DNA from: Halomonas sp. HAL1 | Lineage (GTDB): Bacteria > Pseudomonadota > Gammaproteobacteria > Pseudomonadales > Halomonadaceae | DNA length: 64,000 nucleotides | Direction: 5' to 3' | Assembly: GCF_030544485.1 (NCBI RefSeq) | Contig: NZ_CP130610.1 | Location: forward strand, 1,922,001 to 1,986,000 | Shown here: piece by piece, positions 17,879 to 27,186 of the stretch | Layout: the number at the start of each line of letters is the position of its first letter | Numbering within the stretch: the first letter of the stretch is position 1 | Notes under the pieces: model-generated | Database searches by the model: none | What the model saw: only the letters and a program-made list of their open reading frames with translations | What the model was told of the DNA's origin: nothing | Program-made: the position numbers and the translations under genes

Positions 17879-19372
17879 TCAAGGTTTCGCATTCTGTAGC
17901 GCTTGTTCTTCGATGGCCCTATCGACTGAAGAGACATAGTACTCGTCGTCGAAAGCGCCTTCTGGTTCCTTGAGCCACACTAGGCAGATCACCCAACTGA
18001 TGAAGGCACCCGTCGCGATGATGTAGAAGAACTGCGAGGGTGTGACAAACGTAAAGATGGTTAGGTAGACCACCGCGCCAACATTACCGTAAGCGCCCGC
18101 CATGCCCGAGATTTGCCCAGTGATGCGGCGTTTGATGGAGGGAATGATACCGAAGGTTGCCCCCTCAGCCCCTTGCACGAAAATCGAGGTGCCGATGGTC
18201 ACCGCAATGGCCAGAATGAGTGGCCAACTCGAATTGAGCATGGCCATCAGCAAGAACCCAACGCTAATGCCAAACATGTAGCACAGCATTACGAAACGCC
18301 GGTTACCCATGCGGTCGGAAACCATGCCGCCCATGGGGCGTGCGACCAGATTGACGAAAGCGAACGACGCCGCGATCAGGCCGGCCGTGGCGGCATTCAA
18401 CCCCCAGGTCTCCTCAAAGAACATGGGCAGCATCGATACCACCGCCAACTCAGCGCCGAAGTTGGCAAAGTAAGTGCTGTTAAGCGCGGCCACGCTGTTG
18501 AATGAGTACTTATCATCCTCAGGTACACCCTTGCGCAGAATCGGCAGATTGACCCGTAGGATTTGTACTATCTGATAAATGACGATCGCTACGATGGTGA
18601 GGTAAGCGATGACCGCACCAGTGACCGATAAATAGCCCATGTACTGGATGCGCCAGACCAGAATCGCGAGTACGCCGACCAGCGGGATTGTCCAGATAAT
18701 CAGCTTGATCATATCGCCCCAGGAGCTCACTTCCATAGCGGCGGTTTTGCGTGGCTTGCGGTGGGCTTTAGCGTCCGGGCCATCGGTGATCGCGAACCAG
18801 TAGTAAACGCCGTAGGCTGCCATCACAATAGCGCTCTGGGCAATTGCCCAGCGCCAGCCATCGGGGCCGCCGTACATGCTCAAGGCGATGGTCGGCAGCG
18901 ACATGGCCGCGACGGCGGAGCCGAAGTTACCCCAACCAGCGTAAAAGCCCTCGGCGAAACCGATGTCTTTCGGCTTGAACCACAGCGCGGTCATGTGGAT
19001 ACCGACCACAAAGCTGGCACCAATCGAACTCAGCACCAGGCGCGCCACCAGCAGTTGCGTCATGCTGTTACCGAAAGCGAACGCCAACGCCGGTAGCGCC
19101 ATAGTGACCATGAGCACCGAGAACACCCGTCGCGGGCCGAATCGATCCAGCGCCATGCCGACGATGATGCGGGCGGGAATGGTCAAGGCCACGTTGCAGA
19201 TGGCGAACAGCTTGAGATCATCCGTGGTCAGCCAGTCGACGCTCTTGAGCATGCTCGACGCGAGCGGCGCCATGTTGAACCACACGTAAAAGGTAATAAA
19301 GAAGGCAATCCAGGTCAGGTGCAAGGCCCGAATCTCAGGGCTGCGAAACTTGAATACAGCGGAAACTTTCAT
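17879..19372 (-). CDS. narK: NarK1-type nitrate/nitrite MFS transporter
   Basis: About 497 residues from ATG 19372, which has AGGA ten bases upstream; the longer frame from TTG 19411 lacks a good ribosome site. It is a 12-helix major facilitator of the nitrate/nitrite porter family. The nitrate signature in helix 5 is visible (AEGFYAGWGNFGSAVAAMS) with Arg residues in helices 2 and 8 (ALTIPARIIVGMALDRFGPR, FVNLVARPMGGMVSDRMGNR) that bind the anion in this family. It resembles the NarK1 half of the Pseudomonas/Paracoccus NarK1-NarK2 pair, thought to be a proton-coupled nitrate importer. It is the third gene of a minus-strand operon after the other narK and a universal stress gene, with 58 bases to the latter. 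Confidence 0.87.
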   Translation of the reverse strand: MKVSAVFKFRSPEIRALHLTWIAFFITFYVWFNMAPLASSMLKSVDWLTTDDLKLFAICNVALTIPARIIVGMALDRFGPRRVFSVLMVTMALPALAFAFGNSMTQLLVARLVLSSIGASFVVGIHMTALWFKPKDIGFAEGFYAGWGNFGSAVAAMSLPTIALSMYGGPDGWRWAIAQSAIVMAAYGVYYWFAITDGPDAKAHRKPRKTAAMEVSSWGDMIKLIIWTIPLVGVLAILVWRIQYMGYLSVTGAVIAYLTIVAIVIYQIVQILRVNLPILRKGVPEDDKYSFNSVAALNSTYFANFGAELAVVSMLPMFFEETWGLNAATAGLIAASFAFVNLVARPMGGMVSDRMGNRRFVMLCYMFGISVGFLLMAMLNSSWPLILAIAVTIGTSIFVQGAEGATFGIIPSIKRRITGQISGMAGAYGNVGAVVYLTIFTFVTPSQFFYIIATGAFISWVICLVWLKEPEGAFDDEYYVSSVDRAIEEQALQNAKP

Positions 19373-19430
19373 GGTCGTATCGTCCTGTGTCCCAAAGGTG
19401 GTTTGTACCAAAAAGAGGGGTGGGGGCTGC

Positions 19431-19889
19431 TCAAGGGCTGGGTAGGATCAATAAGGGACACTCGGCGCGCCGGGCCAGGAACGAGCTGACGCTGCCGAAA
19501 GTCATGTAGTCGAGTTCATCAACAAAATAAGTCAACGACTTGGCGATGATACCGCCGTCCGGCTGATGGCTATGGCGGGCAATGACCAGTAGGTCTGGCG
19601 AGAGTTTGCGAGTGGCCTGCAGCAACATCTTGCGCGCATCCCCCTCGGCGAGAAGCTGCTCGGCCTGGAAGCCCTCGCCGATGGCGAATGCCACACCCTC
19701 TTGAAGGTGCCGTTTAACCTCATCGCGTTCCTGCTGAAAAAGCGTTTCGTTGCTATCGGTAGCGTCGAGTGGGTTCTCCACCACGCCGACCAGTACCAGC
19801 AGAGGTTGGTTGCAGCGGAACATAGTGACGACTTGAGCGAGCGCCAGCTTGGCGTTTCGCGAACCGTCATAGGCGATCATGATTTTCAT
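19431..19889 (-). CDS. Universal stress protein (UspA family) between the two narK genes
   Basis: A 152-residue single-domain Usp protein with a strong GGGAGG ribosome site. It opens with KIMIAYDGSRNAKLALAQVV, typical of the family, and ends with FGSVSSFLARRAECPLLIL, the region of the ATP-binding G-x-GS motif. The full G-2X-G-9X-G(S/T) spacing is degenerate (SHQPDGGIIAK and on), so nucleotide binding is uncertain. Usp proteins are induced under anaerobic or energy-limited growth in denitrifiers. Its place inside the narK2-usp-narK1 operon, downstream of a NarL site, suggests nitrate-responsive expression. Its function here is not known. Confidence 0.88.
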   Translation of the reverse strand: MKIMIAYDGSRNAKLALAQVVTMFRCNQPLLVLVGVVENPLDATDSNETLFQQERDEVKRHLQEGVAFAIGEGFQAEQLLAEGDARKMLLQATRKLSPDLLVIARHSHQPDGGIIAKSLTYFVDELDYMTFGSVSSFLARRAECPLLILPSP

Positions 19890-19961
19890 GGTGTCCTCCC
19901 GCAGTGGGGTAGGGAGTGAAGACCCGGAGCTTGGCTCCGGGCGTAAAGAAGCAAGTTGTAT

Positions 19962-21554
19962 TCAAGGGTTTTTGACGTAGGCACCCTTGCGTAGGTAGAA
20001 CCACCAGTTGATGACCAGGCAGATGGCGTAGAAGACCGCAAAGCCATACATGGCAAGTTCCGGTGTGCCGGCCTGGATTTGCTCGCCCATTACCCGCGGG
20101 GCGATAAAGGCGCCATAGGCAGCGACGGCTGAGGTCCAGCCAAGTACCGGGCCTTTCTGCTGCTGGTCGAAAATAACCCCGATGCTGCGGAAGGTAGAGC
20201 CGTTGCCGATGCCACTGGCGGCGAATAACACGATGAATAGCAGCAGGAATAGCCAGAAGAATTGATTTGGATCGGCGGCGTTGTAAGCCAGCATCATCAC
20301 GTAGCCGGTGGCGATAGAGGCGACCACCATGACCGCGGAGATTATTTGGGTAACGATGGAGCCACCCACTTTGTCGGAGATCCATCCGCCCAGCGGACGG
20401 ATCAGGGCGCCCACGAAGGGGCCTATCCAGGCCCAGGTTAAAGCGCTGGGCGCCTCTGGGTTAGCCACGCGAATCAGCGTGCCATCGGCAGTGGCTTCCA
20501 TCATGTTGCCGAAGATCACGTTGATGGAGAGCGGCAGGGCTGCAGAGAAGCCGATAAAGGAGCCGAAGGTTAGAATGTAGAGGATGGTCATTGACCAAGT
20601 GTGCTTATTGGTAAATATCGCGAACTGCTTCTGAATATTGGGCTTGATGTCGCCTGGAATCAGGCGCAACAACACTAGAGTCAGAACAATGGTTAACGGC
20701 AGGGCAATCCACATATTAAGCCAGCCAAGTGCCAACATACCGACGATGGCGGTCACCAAGCCGACGCCGTAAAGCCCTAATATTTTGCCGAAAGCCGCCA
20801 GCGGCGAACCAGGGTTGGGCGTAATAGTGCGAAGATTGTTCATGCCGAACCAACCGGCGAACGCCAGCGGAATCAGAAAAACGAGCCAGATAAAGCCAGC
20901 ATTCTGGATCCAGGTATCAGTTCCCGCTTCGATGCGACCAATCAAGGTGCCGCTGGCGCTTTGCAATTCCATCGGCGAACCGGCTATAGCGCCGAAAATG
21001 CCGACGGTCATTACCAGCGGGATGACAACTTGCATGGCGGTGACGCCGAAATTGCCGAGGCCTGCATTCATGCCCAGGGCGTAACCTTGCTGCTTGCTGG
21101 GATAAAATGTGGAGATGTTGCTCATCGAGCAAGCGAAGTTGCCACCGCCGATACCGGAAAGTAGCGCCAACGCCTGGAAAACCCAGAACGGCGTGTCTGG
21201 GTTCATCAAAGCGATACCAGTTCCTGCGGCGGGGATCATCAATAGCGCGGTGGTCAGAAAGATAGTGTTACGCCCGCCAGCGATGCGGATCATGAACGAT
21301 GCTGGGATGCGCAGTGTGGCACCGGCTAAACCGGCAAGTGCGGTCAGGGAAAATAGCTGGTTAACCGTGAACGAAAAACCCAGGTTCTGCATCTGGGTGG
21401 TAATCATTCCCCACATCATCCAGACAGCGAATCCCATCAGCAGACTGGGAATGGATATCCATAGATTGCGGTTGGCAATGTGCTTGCCTTCCTGTTCCCA
21501 GAATTGGGCGTCTTCGACATTCCATTTCTCAATGTCGGCATTTCTCTTGCTCAT
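19962..21554 (-). CDS. narK: NarK2-type nitrate/nitrite MFS transporter
   Basis: A 530-residue 12-helix transporter with AGGGGA before the ATG. It resembles E. coli NarK/NarU and Pseudomonas NarK2, the nitrate/nitrite exchangers that bring nitrate in and carry the toxic product nitrite out. Family marks: GIGGGNFACSMSNISTFYP and LGMNAGLGNFGVTAMQVV (nitrate signature in helix 5), and Arg in TLRIPASFMIRIAGGRN and LIRPLGGWISDKVGG. It is first in its operon, 72 bases ahead of the usp gene, and its upstream region carries a perfect NarL/NarP site. With NarK1 it gives the cell both entry and exchange routes for the nitrate respired by NarGHI. Confidence 0.9.
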   Translation of the reverse strand: MSKRNADIEKWNVEDAQFWEQEGKHIANRNLWISIPSLLMGFAVWMMWGMITTQMQNLGFSFTVNQLFSLTALAGLAGATLRIPASFMIRIAGGRNTIFLTTALLMIPAAGTGIALMNPDTPFWVFQALALLSGIGGGNFACSMSNISTFYPSKQQGYALGMNAGLGNFGVTAMQVVIPLVMTVGIFGAIAGSPMELQSASGTLIGRIEAGTDTWIQNAGFIWLVFLIPLAFAGWFGMNNLRTITPNPGSPLAAFGKILGLYGVGLVTAIVGMLALGWLNMWIALPLTIVLTLVLLRLIPGDIKPNIQKQFAIFTNKHTWSMTILYILTFGSFIGFSAALPLSINVIFGNMMEATADGTLIRVANPEAPSALTWAWIGPFVGALIRPLGGWISDKVGGSIVTQIISAVMVVASIATGYVMMLAYNAADPNQFFWLFLLLFIVLFAASGIGNGSTFRSIGVIFDQQQKGPVLGWTSAVAAYGAFIAPRVMGEQIQAGTPELAMYGFAVFYAICLVINWWFYLRKGAYVKNP

Positions 21555-21663
21555 GGCGGATTCCCCTTGGCTTCAAACCTTTCTGCATTTGGCAGTTAGA
21601 AGGCAAGATACGCTTGCAAAGGGGATTGGGAAACTAAGAGAAATAACCTATAAATCAGCGACA

Positions 21664-21679
21664 TACCTCTTGATAGGTA
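21664..21679 (-). promoter_or_regulatory. NarL/NarP 7-2-7 binding site upstream of narK2
   Basis: On the minus strand the site reads TACCTAT, CA, AGAGGTA: two heptamers that both fit TACYYMT, inverted and 2 bases apart, the exact arrangement preferred by NarL and NarP. It ends about 110 bases before the narK2 start. An ATCAA half-site of the FNR/Anr type lies within it; a complete FNR box was not found. NarXL is encoded just upstream on the same strand. Confidence 0.7.
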
Positions 21680-21792
21680 GCCGCTGAAAAGCCCATGTTC
21701 ATTGTTTTTAAAGACAAAAAATAGAGAGGGGGTAAGCGCGGGTCAGAGCAAAAGTATGCTGTGAGTCTTTGGAGGTAACCACACAGAATCGA

Positions 21793-22461
21793 CTAGTGAT
21801 CGATACCTTCCTGGACTGCCCAGACGGCGGCTTCGACACGCGAGCGTAAGTTGAGCTTTTTGAGCAGGTGCTTGACGTGAACCTTGACCGTGCCTTCGGT
21901 AATATCCAGCTTGCGCGCGATGAGCTTATTGGAGAGGCCGCCAGCAAGCTGTTGCAGAATTTCGCGTTCACGCAGCGTTAAGCTATGAATATCCGGGGTG
22001 GTGGGCGCATTGCGCTGATTACGCAGGGCTTCAGCGAGTAGGGCGGTCAGGCTTTCGCTGATGACCATGCGCCCCAAAGCAGCCTGACGCAGCTGGCGAA
22101 CCATGTCTTCAGGCTCCATATCCTTTAACAGGTAACCGTCGGCACCGTTGCGCAGCGCAGCGACAACATCATCCTCATGGTTGGAAACAGTAAACATCAC
22201 CACCCGGCCGCTATAGTTAGCTTCCCGTAGGCGGCGCAAGGCTTCTAAGCCATTGACGCCTGGCATGTTCAAATCCAGTAGAACCAGGTCAGGCTCAAGT
22301 TTGAGGGCCAGCGCAATGCCTTCTTCTGGGTCGCCCGTCTCACCAACCAATTCAAGGTCGTCTTCTAGTTCAAGCAGCTGTATCACGCCACGCCGTAGTA
22401 GCGGGTGGTCGTCGATAATCATCAGGCTGGCGGGTGTATCGTTGGCGGTGGTCAGCGTCAT
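21793..22461 (-). CDS. narL: Nitrate/nitrite response regulator NarL
   Basis: A 222-residue response regulator. The receiver domain (about 12-128) has the phospho-acceptor Asp in [10 protein letters not shown], the acidic pair in [12 protein letters not shown] and Lys in [10 protein letters not shown]. The C-terminal LuxR/NarL-type helix-turn-helix (about 155-217) reads [35 protein letters not shown]. The start ATG overlaps the narX stop by one base (TAATG), so sensor and regulator are made together. When phosphorylated by NarX it binds TACYYMT heptamers; such a site lies upstream of narK2. The surrounding narK and nar genes support the NarL name over other NarL/FixJ relatives. Confidence 0.92.
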   Translation of the reverse strand: MTLTTANDTPASLMIIDDHPLLRRGVIQLLELEDDLELVGETGDPEEGIALALKLEPDLVLLDLNMPGVNGLEALRRLREANYSGRVVMFTVSNHEDDVVAALRNGADGYLLKDMEPEDMVRQLRQAALGRMVISESLTALLAEALRNQRNAPTTPDIHSLTLREREILQQLAGGLSNKLIARKLDITEGTVKVHVKHLLKKLNLRSRVEAAVWAVQEGIDH

Positions 22462-24359
22462 TAAGAAGTCCCTGTACCTAAGTGAGAGTCGGGGGCAGCC
22501 GTCACAGGCTGCTGCTGAATTAAGCGAGCGGTCAACGGCGTAAACACAATCTCAACACTGGTGCCGCCCGTGGGGCGATTGGCGATGCTCAGCTTCCCGT
22601 TCAGGGTAGTGGCACGGTCGCGAATGATCACCAAACCGTAGTGCATCGGCGGCGAACTATCGTCTTCAAGGCCGATGCCGTCATCCTCAATACGCACTAG
22701 CAGGCGAGCATCGGCGAAACGCACGGTGACCCCAGCCCAGTGGGCTTGGGCATGCTTGTGGGTATTGGCCAGCGCCTCGCGAATGATCTGCAGGACGTGA
22801 ATTTCTTCATTGGGGTTAAGCAGATAAGGCGGCACATCGTAGTCAAGGTCGACCGCTACCCCCATGCGCTTGCTAAACTCCTCGATGGTCTGGCGCAAGG
22901 CAAACTGCAGCCCCGGTCCCTCAAGTTTGAGCCGGAACGTAGTGAGTAGCTCACGCAGTTGACGATAGGCGCTGTTCAAGCCGGTACGTAGTTCGTCGAA
23001 TACCGCAGACTGCGCCTCGCGGGTTGCCTCTTTTTGCTGCATGCGTTCGAGACGGGCGACCTGCATCTTGAGATAAGAGAGTGATTGGGCTAGAGAGTCG
23101 TGCAGTTCGCGCGCAATGATGGTTCGCTCGTTGATCAACGTGACGTGCTGCTGCTCCTCGATACGCCGCTGCAGGTACACCGCCGTGGCGAGCTGGTCGG
23201 CTAACATGGTGAGCAGCCGACGGGTGCTATCGTTGAGCCGCTCCTGGGGATACCACACTTCTAAGGTGCCTAGTAGCGTATCGCCTACGCTGATAGGTAG
23301 CAGTAAGCATTGGGACCGGTTATTGGCCACTATTTCCAAGGGGCGGGGATCGATTAGGCAGGCGTGGCATTCCTGGTCACGGCAATACTCTGGTCGGGTA
23401 CGCGAGTGGGTTTCTAAAACCGGCATTTCCCGTTGATCAAAAGGATCGTTTAGGGAAAGCCGTATCGGGCCAATATCCAGCAGCTTTTCAAGTTCGCGTA
23501 ACATGGGCGCTGCGCTAGAGCAGAGATCATTACCGCCCCCATACAGCGAGCGGCTGGCATCGTGCATTACCCGCAGCGCCTGATTGCTGCGTTCAAGCTC
23601 CTGCTCCTTGCGCGACACCTTGTCTTCTAATGCGGCATAGCTTGTTGCCAACTCGGCAGACATCTTGTTAAAGGTGTGTCCCAACAATGCCAACTCGTCG
23701 CTGCCGCGAAGCTGTGAACGCGGCTTGAAGTTGCGCTGAGCCGCCTCGCGGGCAAGTACCATAAGCTGGCGTAAAGGCACTACCAGATTGAAGCGAACAT
23801 CGTAGAGGGCTATCGAAACGACAATAGCGATCAGTACCAGGAAAAGCACTTGCATCATGCCTAGCAGTCGCACCTTGGCCTCGGTGCTCTGCTCCAGATA
23901 GGTCACTAGAATTTCGATGTCACTGACCATCGCCACGATCATCATTTCTAGCGTATCCAGGTCAAGCGCTGTGGCTGTGGACGGTGCCTCTAGTGCCGGG
24001 CGAAGCGTGTGCTGCCAGTAGACCTGAAGTTTCTCCAATTGACGGCGGCGCTCATGACTATCATCAGCAGGGATTGTTTGTTGTAGCGTTGTGCCATGCA
24101 AACGCTGATCGAAGCGCGAAATCAGACCGTCGAGCTGCTCTTCGCTTGTCTCCTCTGGGACATACGCCAGGCGCTGCAAGGCCCCCATGATCTGATAGGC
24201 ATTCATGCGTAGTGAGCCAGCGACATTGATCGCGGCCGCATCGCCACGGCTGCTGTTAGACATTGCCATGGTCAGGGTGATGCTGATGAGTGCCATCCCG
24301 CTAATGGCAAGTAAGGACGCAATGATGCGAGCAACCAGGGAGCGCTGAAGTAATTTCAT
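22461..24359 (-). CDS. narX: Nitrate/nitrite sensor histidine kinase NarX
   Basis: A 632-residue membrane kinase. The first transmembrane helix is about residues 11-33, followed by the periplasmic P-box-like [20 protein letters not shown] that binds nitrate in NarX/NarQ, a four-helix periplasmic domain, a second helix (about 168-188), a HAMP domain, a coiled coil ([18 protein letters not shown]), a central region with cysteine cluster [11 protein letters not shown] as in NarX, then a HisKA_3 dimerisation domain with phospho-His in [16 protein letters not shown] and an HATPase domain with [12 protein letters not shown] and RIEDDGIGL. It senses nitrate and nitrite and phosphorylates NarL, encoded immediately after it. 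Start ATG is 32 bases from the divergent 24392 frame. Confidence 0.93.
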   Translation of the reverse strand: MKLLQRSLVARIIASLLAISGMALISITLTMAMSNSSRGDAAAINVAGSLRMNAYQIMGALQRLAYVPEETSEEQLDGLISRFDQRLHGTTLQQTIPADDSHERRRQLEKLQVYWQHTLRPALEAPSTATALDLDTLEMMIVAMVSDIEILVTYLEQSTEAKVRLLGMMQVLFLVLIAIVVSIALYDVRFNLVVPLRQLMVLAREAAQRNFKPRSQLRGSDELALLGHTFNKMSAELATSYAALEDKVSRKEQELERSNQALRVMHDASRSLYGGGNDLCSSAAPMLRELEKLLDIGPIRLSLNDPFDQREMPVLETHSRTRPEYCRDQECHACLIDPRPLEIVANNRSQCLLLPISVGDTLLGTLEVWYPQERLNDSTRRLLTMLADQLATAVYLQRRIEEQQHVTLINERTIIARELHDSLAQSLSYLKMQVARLERMQQKEATREAQSAVFDELRTGLNSAYRQLRELLTTFRLKLEGPGLQFALRQTIEEFSKRMGVAVDLDYDVPPYLLNPNEEIHVLQIIREALANTHKHAQAHWAGVTVRFADARLLVRIEDDGIGLEDDSSPPMHYGLVIIRDRATTLNGKLSIANRPTGGTSVEIVFTPLTARLIQQQPVTAAPDSHLGTGTS

Positions 24360-24420
24360 GGCATTTCCGATAGCGCGGAAGAGGTAAGGGAGTGTGGCAC
24401 TGGCTGCATTTCGATACGAG

Positions 24421-24442
24421 GGCTATTCCTTTGGGGATAGCC
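24421..24442 (+). other. Hairpin in the narX upstream region
   Basis: GGCTATTCC (24421-24429) and GGGATAGCC (24434-24442) form a 9-bp stem with one G-T pair and a TTTG loop. It falls between the narX start and the likely start of the next plus-strand gene, so it argues against translation from the far upstream ATG 24392. Role unknown. Confidence 0.35.
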
Positions 24443-24496
24443 GGCCTACCTCCGATGTTTTTTGACCTACACCCGGTATTTGCCGACAATTCTGGC

Positions 24497-25105
24497 ATGT
24501 CTTCCGATGCCTTTATACCTTTGCTGGGAAACGCCATGCCGTCATCTGTGCCGCCTCCCACGTTGAAGGCATCAATACAGCCAGTTGATGGTTATCAAAT
24601 GCTGGTCGCTATGCTGTTAATGCCACTGGCAAGCGCTTTAGCGGTGGCTAGCTGGACACTTTATGCCCTGCTCGCAAAACAACCAATCTATGTGCTGATA
24701 CCGCTGTGTAGTGGTGCCCTGCTGGTGTGGCCGGCTTTGTATATCGCCAGGCTAGGTGACACTTGCCGCTTGATGCAGTGGCTATTACTGGGGCTAGCGT
24801 TGGTGCTGGGCGGGTTTGGGATGGCAAGCCAGCCGTGGGAATTTCTGCTGGTGGGCGTTGGGCTCGGATTAGGAGGCGCGGTGATTGCTACCGGTATCGC
24901 CCACGCCAAAGGCTGGATGCCTGGTCGTTGGGTGCATCTTTGTGTGGGGCTTTGTCTTGCCTTAGCGGCAGGGGTAGGGCTTTCCTTGCGGATGGCGCCC
25001 CTGGTCGTCCAAGCCTATGGTTGGCGCGCAGCGCCATTCAGTCTGCTGATCCCACTGTTCATGATAATGCTGCTGCTATGGCTTTTTGTAGAGTCACCCG
25101 AGTAA
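24497..25105 (+). CDS. Six-helix membrane protein, half-MFS-like, next to narX
   Basis: About 202 residues from ATG 24497 (alternative starts 24392 and 24536; none has a strong ribosome site). After a polar 30-residue head, six hydrophobic helices follow, including VGVGLGLGGAVIATGIAHAKGW and VHLCVGLCLALAAGVGLSLRM. The GxGLGG-then-GW pattern is reminiscent of helices 4-5 of NarK-type facilitators, but only six helices are present, half of a normal MFS carrier. It is therefore either a small membrane protein or a shortened NarK relative. It is divergent from narX and begins a plus-strand group with the next two small genes. I do not recognise a named family. Confidence 0.6.
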   Translation: MSSDAFIPLLGNAMPSSVPPPTLKASIQPVDGYQMLVAMLLMPLASALAVASWTLYALLAKQPIYVLIPLCSGALLVWPALYIARLGDTCRLMQWLLLGLALVLGGFGMASQPWEFLLVGVGLGLGGAVIATGIAHAKGWMPGRWVHLCVGLCLALAAGVGLSLRMAPLVVQAYGWRAAPFSLLIPLFMIMLLLWLFVESPE

Positions 25106-25161
25106 CGTCATCTACTAGTCTCACCTACTGATTCTTAACTACTAGCGATAAGGCTCCTTTT

Positions 25162-25554
25162 ATGACTATAGCGACGTTTGCCGATTTACTGCAGGAAGCA
25201 CGTAAACAACCTAAGCCCCAGCGACTGCTGTTTGTGTTCGTTCGCGCAGAGCTGCCTGATTTCCCTGATGCTGACCAGCGGCGCCGCTTCGAACAGGGTG
25301 AAGGGGGTGTGTTGGTGCCTGTGGTATGCGTAGACAAGTCGATGGAGGCGCTGAGCAGCATGGCTGCTTTGGTCGAGGAGTCTCGCCGTACCGAGATTGA
25401 ATGGGATCTAGTCTTCGCTGCAGCCATGGACGACCCAGAAGATGATACCGAGGTTGAACGGCAGCTCCAGCGTATGATGGAGTCGCTGCAAATGGGTAAT
25501 ATCACCGCCTATCTTGCCTTCGATCATCACGGCAATGCGGTTAACGTCGGCTAG
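25162..25554 (+). CDS. Conserved small protein of nar clusters (often labelled ribonucleotide reductase subunit alpha)
   Basis: A 130-residue soluble acidic protein with AAGG before the ATG. It reads FADLLQEARKQPKPQRLLFV, then VCVDKSMEALSSMAALVEES, and ends TAYLAFDHHGNAVNVG. I recall this family beside nitrate-respiration genes in pseudomonads and halomonads, where automatic annotation calls it ribonucleotide reductase subunit alpha. That name is not credible: it is far too short and has none of the reductase cysteines. No cysteine pair, membrane segment or enzyme motif is evident apart from one Cys in VVCVDK. It lies 11 bases before sirB, so the two are probably co-transcribed. Function unknown. 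Confidence 0.7.
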   Translation: MTIATFADLLQEARKQPKPQRLLFVFVRAELPDFPDADQRRRFEQGEGGVLVPVVCVDKSMEALSSMAALVEESRRTEIEWDLVFAAAMDDPEDDTEVERQLQRMMESLQMGNITAYLAFDHHGNAVNVG

Positions 25555-25565
25555 GGACGGTTACC

Positions 25566-25952
25566 ATGGAGCACTATTTCCTCATCAAGCACCTGCACAT
25601 GACGGCCGCTGCGCTGAGCATCACGCTCTTCGTAGTGCGCGCCTGGTGGTCGGTACAGGAAAGCCCGCGGCTCAACGCCCGTTGGGTCAAGGTATTGCCC
25701 CATCTCATCGACACGGCCTTGCTGGGGCTTGGGGTGACCTTGATGGTATTGCTTTCCGTATGGCCCTGGCAGCTTCCTTGGCTTGGCGCCAAGTTACTGG
25801 CGCTGCTGGCCTATATCGGTATTGGCACCATTGCGATTAAGTGCGGGGCAACGCCAACGGTGCGAGCCTTGGCAGCATTAGTGGCGTTGGCCATCTTCGC
25901 CTATATGGTGGGGGCCGCTGTTCATCACAGCCCGCTTTCCTGGTTGGCATGA
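25566..25952 (+). CDS. SirB-family four-helix membrane protein
   Basis: A 128-residue integral membrane protein with GGGA ahead of the ATG. It starts MEHYFLIKHLHMTAAALSI and has four transmembrane helices ending AIFAYMVGAAVHHSPL. Paired His residues (HLHMT near the start, PHLIDTALL, VHHSP near the end) are conserved in SirB-family proteins. The family was named after an invasion-gene regulator, but its biochemical role is not known; a haem- or metal-linked membrane function is possible given the histidines. It often appears near nitrate-respiration or NO-response genes, as here, and converges with hmp. Confidence 0.8.
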   Translation: MEHYFLIKHLHMTAAALSITLFVVRAWWSVQESPRLNARWVKVLPHLIDTALLGLGVTLMVLLSVWPWQLPWLGAKLLALLAYIGIGTIAIKCGATPTVRALAALVALAIFAYMVGAAVHHSPLSWLA

Positions 25953-25953
25953 G

Positions 25954-25972
25954 TTAGGGCAATAAACCCTAA
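25954..25972. terminator. Hairpin between sirB and hmp, possible bidirectional terminator
   Basis: TTAGGG (25954-25959) and CCCTAA (25967-25972) enclose AATAAA-type loop sequence between two convergent genes, starting two bases after the sirB stop; GAG and GCTC outside can extend the stem imperfectly. No T-run, so termination is uncertain. Confidence 0.4.
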
Positions 25973-25993
25973 GCTCTAACCAGGGGACAAGTG

Positions 25994-27166
25994 TCAGGCT
26001 GCTTCGAGAGGGCGCGAGGGGCCAAAGTGCTCGAAGTGGCGGCGATCCTCATCGACACCCAATTCAGACAAAGCACTATTGATTGCCGTCATGAATCCTT
26101 GGGGACCCACAAAATAGCAGCGTGTCTTAAGGTCTGGTAGGTAGTGAGCTAATAAACTGCGGTCGATACGACCAATATGCTCGGCTTCGTTGCCGCGCTC
26201 ATGAATGCGGACAGCCTGAAGGTGTTCAGGGTACTCGCTCTCTAGCGCTTCTAATTCGCCTTTAAAAGCATCATGCTCGGCATCCAAGGCGGCGTGTAGA
26301 TAGATGACCTGCCGCCCAAGTGACAAGGCATGGCGAGCCATGGGAAGTAGAGGCGTTTGCCCAACCCCTCCACTGGCAAGCAGCAGAGGTTCGTCACCCT
26401 CAACCAAGGTAAGGTCACCAGCTGGTGGTAACAGTTCCAAGATATCGCCTGGTTGTAAAACATCGTGGAAGTGGCGGCTGACTTGGCCCTGTTCTTCGCG
26501 TTTGATCGAGATTCGATAGCTTTGGCCATTTGGCGTGTCTGAGAGGCTGTAATGTCGATAAACCAGCTCGCCATTAATGGTTAGACGTATACCGATATAC
26601 TGACCTGGCTCATGGTCAGCCACACGACCTCCATCCTCGGGTTCAAGGATAAAAGAACGAATTAAGGCACTTTCCTGCTGGGTACTGGCGATCTTGAAAC
26701 GACGTGTGCCGCGCCAGCCGCCCGGACGCTGCTCAAACTCACGATAGCGCTGATCTTCAAGATCGATCAAAAGAGCGGCGAGCTCGTTATACAGAGCGCC
26801 CCAGGCGTCGGCGATTTCTGGTGTCACGGCATCACCGAGTACTTCGCCAATCGCCGCCAGCAAACATTCACCGACGATAGGGTACTGTTCAGGGAGAATG
26901 CCTAGCGAGATGTGTTTACTGACCACAACATCCAGCGTGGCCCGCGCCTGAGCTGGGTTGCTGCGTAGTTGGACATAGGCCAAAACAGCGTGGGCCAGGG
27001 CACGGGGCTGACCACCGCTTTGCTGATGAACCTCATTAAAGAGCGGTTTGACCTCTGGGTAGCGGGTAAACATTAGCGGATAGAAGCGCTGGGTAATCGC
27101 ATTTAAGTGTTCGGCTACGACGGGAGCGGTCGCGTTGATCAGTTTTTCCTGCTCATGTGTTAGCAC
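25994..27166 (-). CDS. hmp: Flavohaemoglobin, nitric oxide dioxygenase Hmp
   Basis: A 390-residue flavohaemoprotein of normal length. The globin domain (1-140) shows the B10 Tyr in ITQRFYPLMF and the proximal His in VVSKHISLGILPEQY near residue 85. The reductase part has the FAD motif YRHYSLSDTPNGQSYRIS and the NAD(P) motif ASGGVGQTPLLPMARHAL, ending RRHFEHFGPSRPL. It oxidises NO to nitrate with O2 and NAD(P)H, protecting cells from NO leaking from nitrite metabolism. It is divergent from nnrS, and two NsrR-type boxes lie in the shared control region, so repression by NsrR relieved by NO is expected. Confidence 0.95.
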   Translation of the reverse strand: MLTHEQEKLINATAPVVAEHLNAITQRFYPLMFTRYPEVKPLFNEVHQQSGGQPRALAHAVLAYVQLRSNPAQARATLDVVVSKHISLGILPEQYPIVGECLLAAIGEVLGDAVTPEIADAWGALYNELAALLIDLEDQRYREFEQRPGGWRGTRRFKIASTQQESALIRSFILEPEDGGRVADHEPGQYIGIRLTINGELVYRHYSLSDTPNGQSYRISIKREEQGQVSRHFHDVLQPGDILELLPPAGDLTLVEGDEPLLLASGGVGQTPLLPMARHALSLGRQVIYLHAALDAEHDAFKGELEALESEYPEHLQAVRIHERGNEAEHIGRIDRSLLAHYLPDLKTRCYFVGPQGFMTAINSALSELGVDEDRRHFEHFGPSRPLEAA

Positions 27167-27186
27167 TGTTAATCCCTCGGTATATT

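Noticed and set aside
25162..25554. Ribonucleotide reductase subunit alpha
   Set aside because: A familiar automatic label for this family, but the protein is 130 residues and lacks reductase motifs.
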